From an uncultured Prevotellaceae bacterium (GTDB taxonomy: Bacteria; Bacteroidota; Bacteroidia; Bacteroidales; Bacteroidaceae), in NCBI GenBank assembly GCA_902761905.1, contig CACWMK010000001.1, positions 1 through 64,000 of the forward strand: DNA of 64,000 nt, given 5' to 3'. The notes beneath the pieces are model-generated. The model made no database searches. It was not told the DNA's origin and was given only the letters and a program-made list of their open reading frames with translations. Both the position numbers and the translations under genes were made by a program. Each line of letters starts with the position of its first letter. Within the stretch, counting starts at the first letter, position 1. This document shows positions 61,304 through 64,000 of this stretch, piece after piece.

Positions 61304-64000
61304 TTACTGCATGCGTTGTAGTCCCTCCCAGCGTATATTCCATTTGCCGTCTTTCGGAAATCCTGGATTCAATGGCTCATTGCATCCGTCCCAGCCGGCG
61401 CACATCATGGCCACGGTTGTTAATAGGGCACCATTGCCTGGCAGATAGATGCGCAGACGGTCAGCGGTCTGGTAGTTATGTCCATTTGGCAGATAGGTGT
61501 TCTTCTGTGTGTCGATGAGTAATGCCTTAAGTGCAGTCTTTTGGTCGCCTAATCGTGCGGCTGTCATCGCTATCATGCCGTAGTCCCATCCCCATGTGCT
61601 TTGCCAGTTCCAGTGCTGCATCACCCAGTCAAGGGTGTGTCTCATCTTCTCTTTATTATATAAGTTTGTGTAAGGTAGAAGTCCGCAAGCACCTAATACG
61701 GCAGGATGATCGTTGCGGCATTTGTCGGCAAACGTCTCGACCTTCTTTTTATAAGTATCAAAGGGGTCGAAGGCTTCATGTGTTTTGTCGGCTCCTATCT
61801 GAATGCCTGCTGTGTAGATGCTGTTATCCTCAGGCAGCGATGATAGTTTTGCGATTATGTCATCCCAATGGGAATTGCGTGCCTTACCCTGGCGCTCGCG
61901 CCACTGCTGCGCCACCTTCAGCCCGTACTGCCAATAGGCCAGCTCAAACGGCTGATTATACGAGATATCCTTGGTCATACACTCCTGCATGGCAGTAGCG
62001 CCTTTCAGAATGTAACGCTGCCATTTGGCATCGTAGTTTACGTAGTCGGCCATGAATTCTGCAGTAGCCTCTACCTGCTCGCCATAAGCCTTTAATGTCT
62101 CGTCTGTAGGATTGGCTCGATACAGCTCCTCGGCCAAGTATATGTAGTGAGGCTGTTGCCAGATGAGGAACGAACCCGTATTCGATGGCGCCTCGCCAGC
62201 CCAAGGATCTGTCATCTTCATCCAACGTACTCCCTTGAATCCCTGTCGTTCGGCTATCTGTCGGGCTACGGGATAAGCTACGTTGTTGTACCACTTCATA
62301 ATCTGTGTCAGCACCTCAGGCCGATTCCAAAGAGCGAAATCTACCATGTGCCACCATGCCATCTCCAAGTGTGGACGACCAAACCAACTGTTATAAGTTA
62401 GTCCCGTTTCCTGTGGCGGCATATTGTTGGCGCAGTTAATCTGAGTGAGATATTGCGACAGCACTACCCGACGTTCTAGTTCCTTTGCACGTGGATCGGT
62501 ACAATGTGAGAAATCTACGATGGCACCAGCGTTCCACCAGGAGTTCCAAAAGCGCAACGTAGCCTTGTGATACTGGTCGTATTCAAAAGCCAAGTTTTTG
62601 GCAGGCTGTGCATCCAAATATTCTGCCGATACGGTCAATACATCGTCCTGAGCTGTCAGTTCGAATTCATGATGTCCGCAAACGTCGAGTGTAGCACGTC
62701 CTTCCCACTGCAGCAGTACATAATATGTGGTGGCATCAAGTGTACGCTTGATTAGGGCTTTTTGTTTCCCTAGTTCTACAATTATCGACTGATGCTTTTG
62801 AGGTTGATTCCAATCGCTGGCATCATCGGCATGCTTGCCTGTAGGGTAGGGGAAACGTATGCTGATAGTAGCACGCTGATCAGAGAGCAACTTACTGGCG
62901 ATACGAGTGTATAGCGCGTCTTTAGCAGGAAGAACACCTGTATTTACTTCCACCTGCTGTCCGTCGGCTATAAACTTCGAATTTATTTCGCCATCCAGTA
63001 ACTTTAGCTCCTGATGGATGTTTGTCAGTTCGTTCAGTGCGATAGGCCTGTTGTCTGAATGCCTCAATGATAGACCGATTGTGCCTAAATTCAGATGGTG
63101 TGGGTTTACACGAAAGTATTCCGTTGCTTCTTTATGACGTCCGTCTTCTGCGTGCTTGTATTCCACAGCATATACTTCCTGATGTCCATGCCCGAAGTCG
63201 TAGGCTTTCTCCGATTCTGTGGGCGTCAGATGCTTCGTGTTTGGGAACTGATGCCAGCCCCAGTCGCTCATCGTACAGAGAGGTACGCCGTTCTTGTAGT
63301 CCTGCGGATACGATTGCAGTCCCGTAACGTCGACCGTTGTTGCAAAGTGTCCATTGCCCACTGAGAGTGATGCCAGCGGGTCAACCTTCGTAATAACAGG
63401 GCTATTGCGATTAACAACAGCGTGACGGTCTATAGAGGCCGTCACGTTGTTGATATTGTATCCTAGCTTTTCCATTTCGAGCGAGGCCCATATAAACGGC
63501 CCTACGCCTTTCGCGTCATTGTCGCGAATCGGTTCCGACAGATAATAGTCGAATCCGCCATCGCGTCGTTTGTTCTCGTTAACCGTTCCTTTGGGATTCA
63601 CCTTCTTCAGTGCCGCTTCCACCTCGGGTGTTGCTGCTGGACCGAGCCCTGCTACCGAACAACACTGGGTGAGCGAGATGGTCTTATCCTCGTTTACGCG
63701 GATAAAGTTGTTGATGATGCCTTTATAAGCCTTGATGCCCGCATCTCTGTATTTGGCTCCAAGATAGCCTTTGTTGTAAGCCTTCAACAGCACGTAGGCA
63801 AACATCGACGAACAGGTTGACTCCAGATAGTTGCCCTTGCGACCAGGCTGATCCATCACCTGATACCAAACGCCTGACTTCTTGTCCTGCCATTTGATAA
63901 CGGCATCCAAGTCCTTCTGAAGCAGGTCGATTACCTCCTGACGACGGGCGTAGTTCTCTGGCAGTGCATCGAGCACCTCGATGAGGGCCATTGAGTACCA
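61304..64000 (-). CDS. GH105 fused to a six-hairpin glycosidase (N-terminus beyond the window)
   Basis: The frame is open to the window edge and reads WYSMALIEVLDALPENY, the middle of a GH105 domain (compare GWYAMALVDVLDxLP in the family), so the true start is outside. Residues up to ~190 complete GH105: GVWYQVMDQP, YLESTCSSMFAYVLLKAYNKGY and GVGPFIWASLEMEKL. From ~200 a second domain of ~690 aa begins: VGNGHFATTVDVTGLQSYPQDY, RVVLSQYLTQINCANNMPPQETG, WFGRPHLEMAWWHMVDFALW and GVRWMKMTDPWAGEAP. It looks like an (alpha/alpha)6 glycosidase related to GH65/GH95-type clans; I cannot assign a family. Two six-hairpin catalytic domains in one chain suggest sequential removal of unsaturated uronate and a further sugar. 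Confidence 0.8.
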   Translation of the reverse strand, partial: WYSMALIEVLDALPENYARRQEVIDLLQKDLDAVIKWQDKKSGVWYQVMDQPGRKGNYLESTCSSMFAYVLLKAYNKGYLGAKYRDAGIKAYKGIINNFIRVNEDKTISLTQCCSVAGLGPAATPEVEAALKKVNPKGTVNENKRRDGGFDYYLSEPIRDNDAKGVGPFIWASLEMEKLGYNINNVTASIDRHAVVNRNSPVITKVDPLASLSVGNGHFATTVDVTGLQSYPQDYKNGVPLCTMSDWGWHQFPNTKHLTPTESEKAYDFGHGHQEVYAVEYKHAEDGRHKEATEYFRVNPHHLNLGTIGLSLRHSDNRPIALNELTNIHQELKLLDGEINSKFIADGQQVEVNTGVLPAKDALYTRIASKLLSDQRATISIRFPYPTGKHADDASDWNQPQKHQSIIVELGKQKALIKRTLDATTYYVLLQWEGRATLDVCGHHEFELTAQDDVLTVSAEYLDAQPAKNLAFEYDQYHKATLRFWNSWWNAGAIVDFSHCTDPRAKELERRVVLSQYLTQINCANNMPPQETGLTYNSWFGRPHLEMAWWHMVDFALWNRPEVLTQIMKWYNNVAYPVARQIAERQGFKGVRWMKMTDPWAGEAPSNTGSFLIWQQPHYIYLAEELYRANPTDETLKAYGEQVEATAEFMADYVNYDAKWQRYILKGATAMQECMTKDISYNQPFELAYWQYGLKVAQQWRERQGKARNSHWDDIIAKLSSLPEDNSIYTAGIQIGADKTHEAFDPFDTYKKKVETFADKCRNDHPAVLGACGLLPYTNLYNKEKMRHTLDWVMQHWNWQSTWGWDYGMIAMTAARLGDQKTALKALLIDTQKNTYLPNGHNYQTADRLRIYLPGNGALLTTVAMMCAGWDGCNEPLNPGFPKDGKWNIRWEGLQRMQ

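Overview
The window looks like a chromosome segment of a gut or rumen Bacteroidales bacterium, most likely Prevotella or a close relative. The signs are Bacteroidota -7 promoter boxes (TAnnTTTG) ahead of many genes, a hybrid two-component sensor-regulator, GldH, an mreBCD-mrdA-rodA cluster directly after purH, a C-terminal tail resembling type IX secretion signals, and dense plant-polysaccharide genes. This is inferred from gene content; no rRNA or species marker is present.

Left part (1-19.5 kb), mostly housekeeping. It starts with a gene fragment and an M15 peptidase interrupted by in-frame palindromes. Then come a Zn/Cd-type P-type ATPase, a three-gene cassette of unknown function (42-aa protein, 270-aa protein, TPR protein), dinB, tRNA-Arg(CCG), asnA, a lipoprotein gene, and a purH gene encoding only the IMP cyclohydrolase domain, followed by the rod-shape operon mreB-mreC-mreD-mrdA-rodA. 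On the opposite strand lie gldH, ricT, holB and metF, with a BASS-type transporter divergent from metF.

Right part (19.5-64 kb): pectin rhamnogalacturonan-I (RG-I) breakdown plus L-rhamnose catabolism. One minus-strand unit is GH2-GH105-GH106-aldehyde dehydrogenase, preceded by a 1,399-aa hybrid two-component regulator. Divergent from the regulator are a PL11 rhamnogalacturonan lyase and a second GH105. A 1,366-aa PL11 with beta-strand repeats and a T9SS-like tail, a small DUF4840-like lipoprotein and an unusual non-coding repeat region follow. A second minus-strand unit is SGNH esterase-GH115-GH2-truncated DUF6250-like gene. A long plus-strand unit (46.7-61.25 kb) carries an aldo/keto reductase, two multidomain CE12-like esterases (one fused to GH43), rhaM, GH2, GH28, rhaB, an AraA/FucI-superfamily isomerase, an MFS transporter and rhaD. 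The window ends inside a GH105 plus six-hairpin glycosidase fusion.

Inferred flow: lyases, GH28, esterases and side-chain enzymes open acetylated RG-I; GH105 and GH106 release unsaturated galacturonate and rhamnose; rhamnose passes through RhaM, an isomerase, RhaB and RhaD to DHAP and L-lactaldehyde; the latter is oxidised by the aldehyde dehydrogenase or perhaps reduced by the aldo/keto reductase. The step normally done by RhaA appears to be taken by an AraA-like isomerase. No SusC/SusD pair is in the window.

The most unusual non-coding signal is a family of four-unit 7-bp repeats that fill stop-to-start gaps inside operons and occur once in frame inside a gene. Next are in-frame palindromes in the M15 peptidase and a 39.58-40.0 kb region with three palindromes at 22-bp spacing and 12-bp repeats in both orientations.
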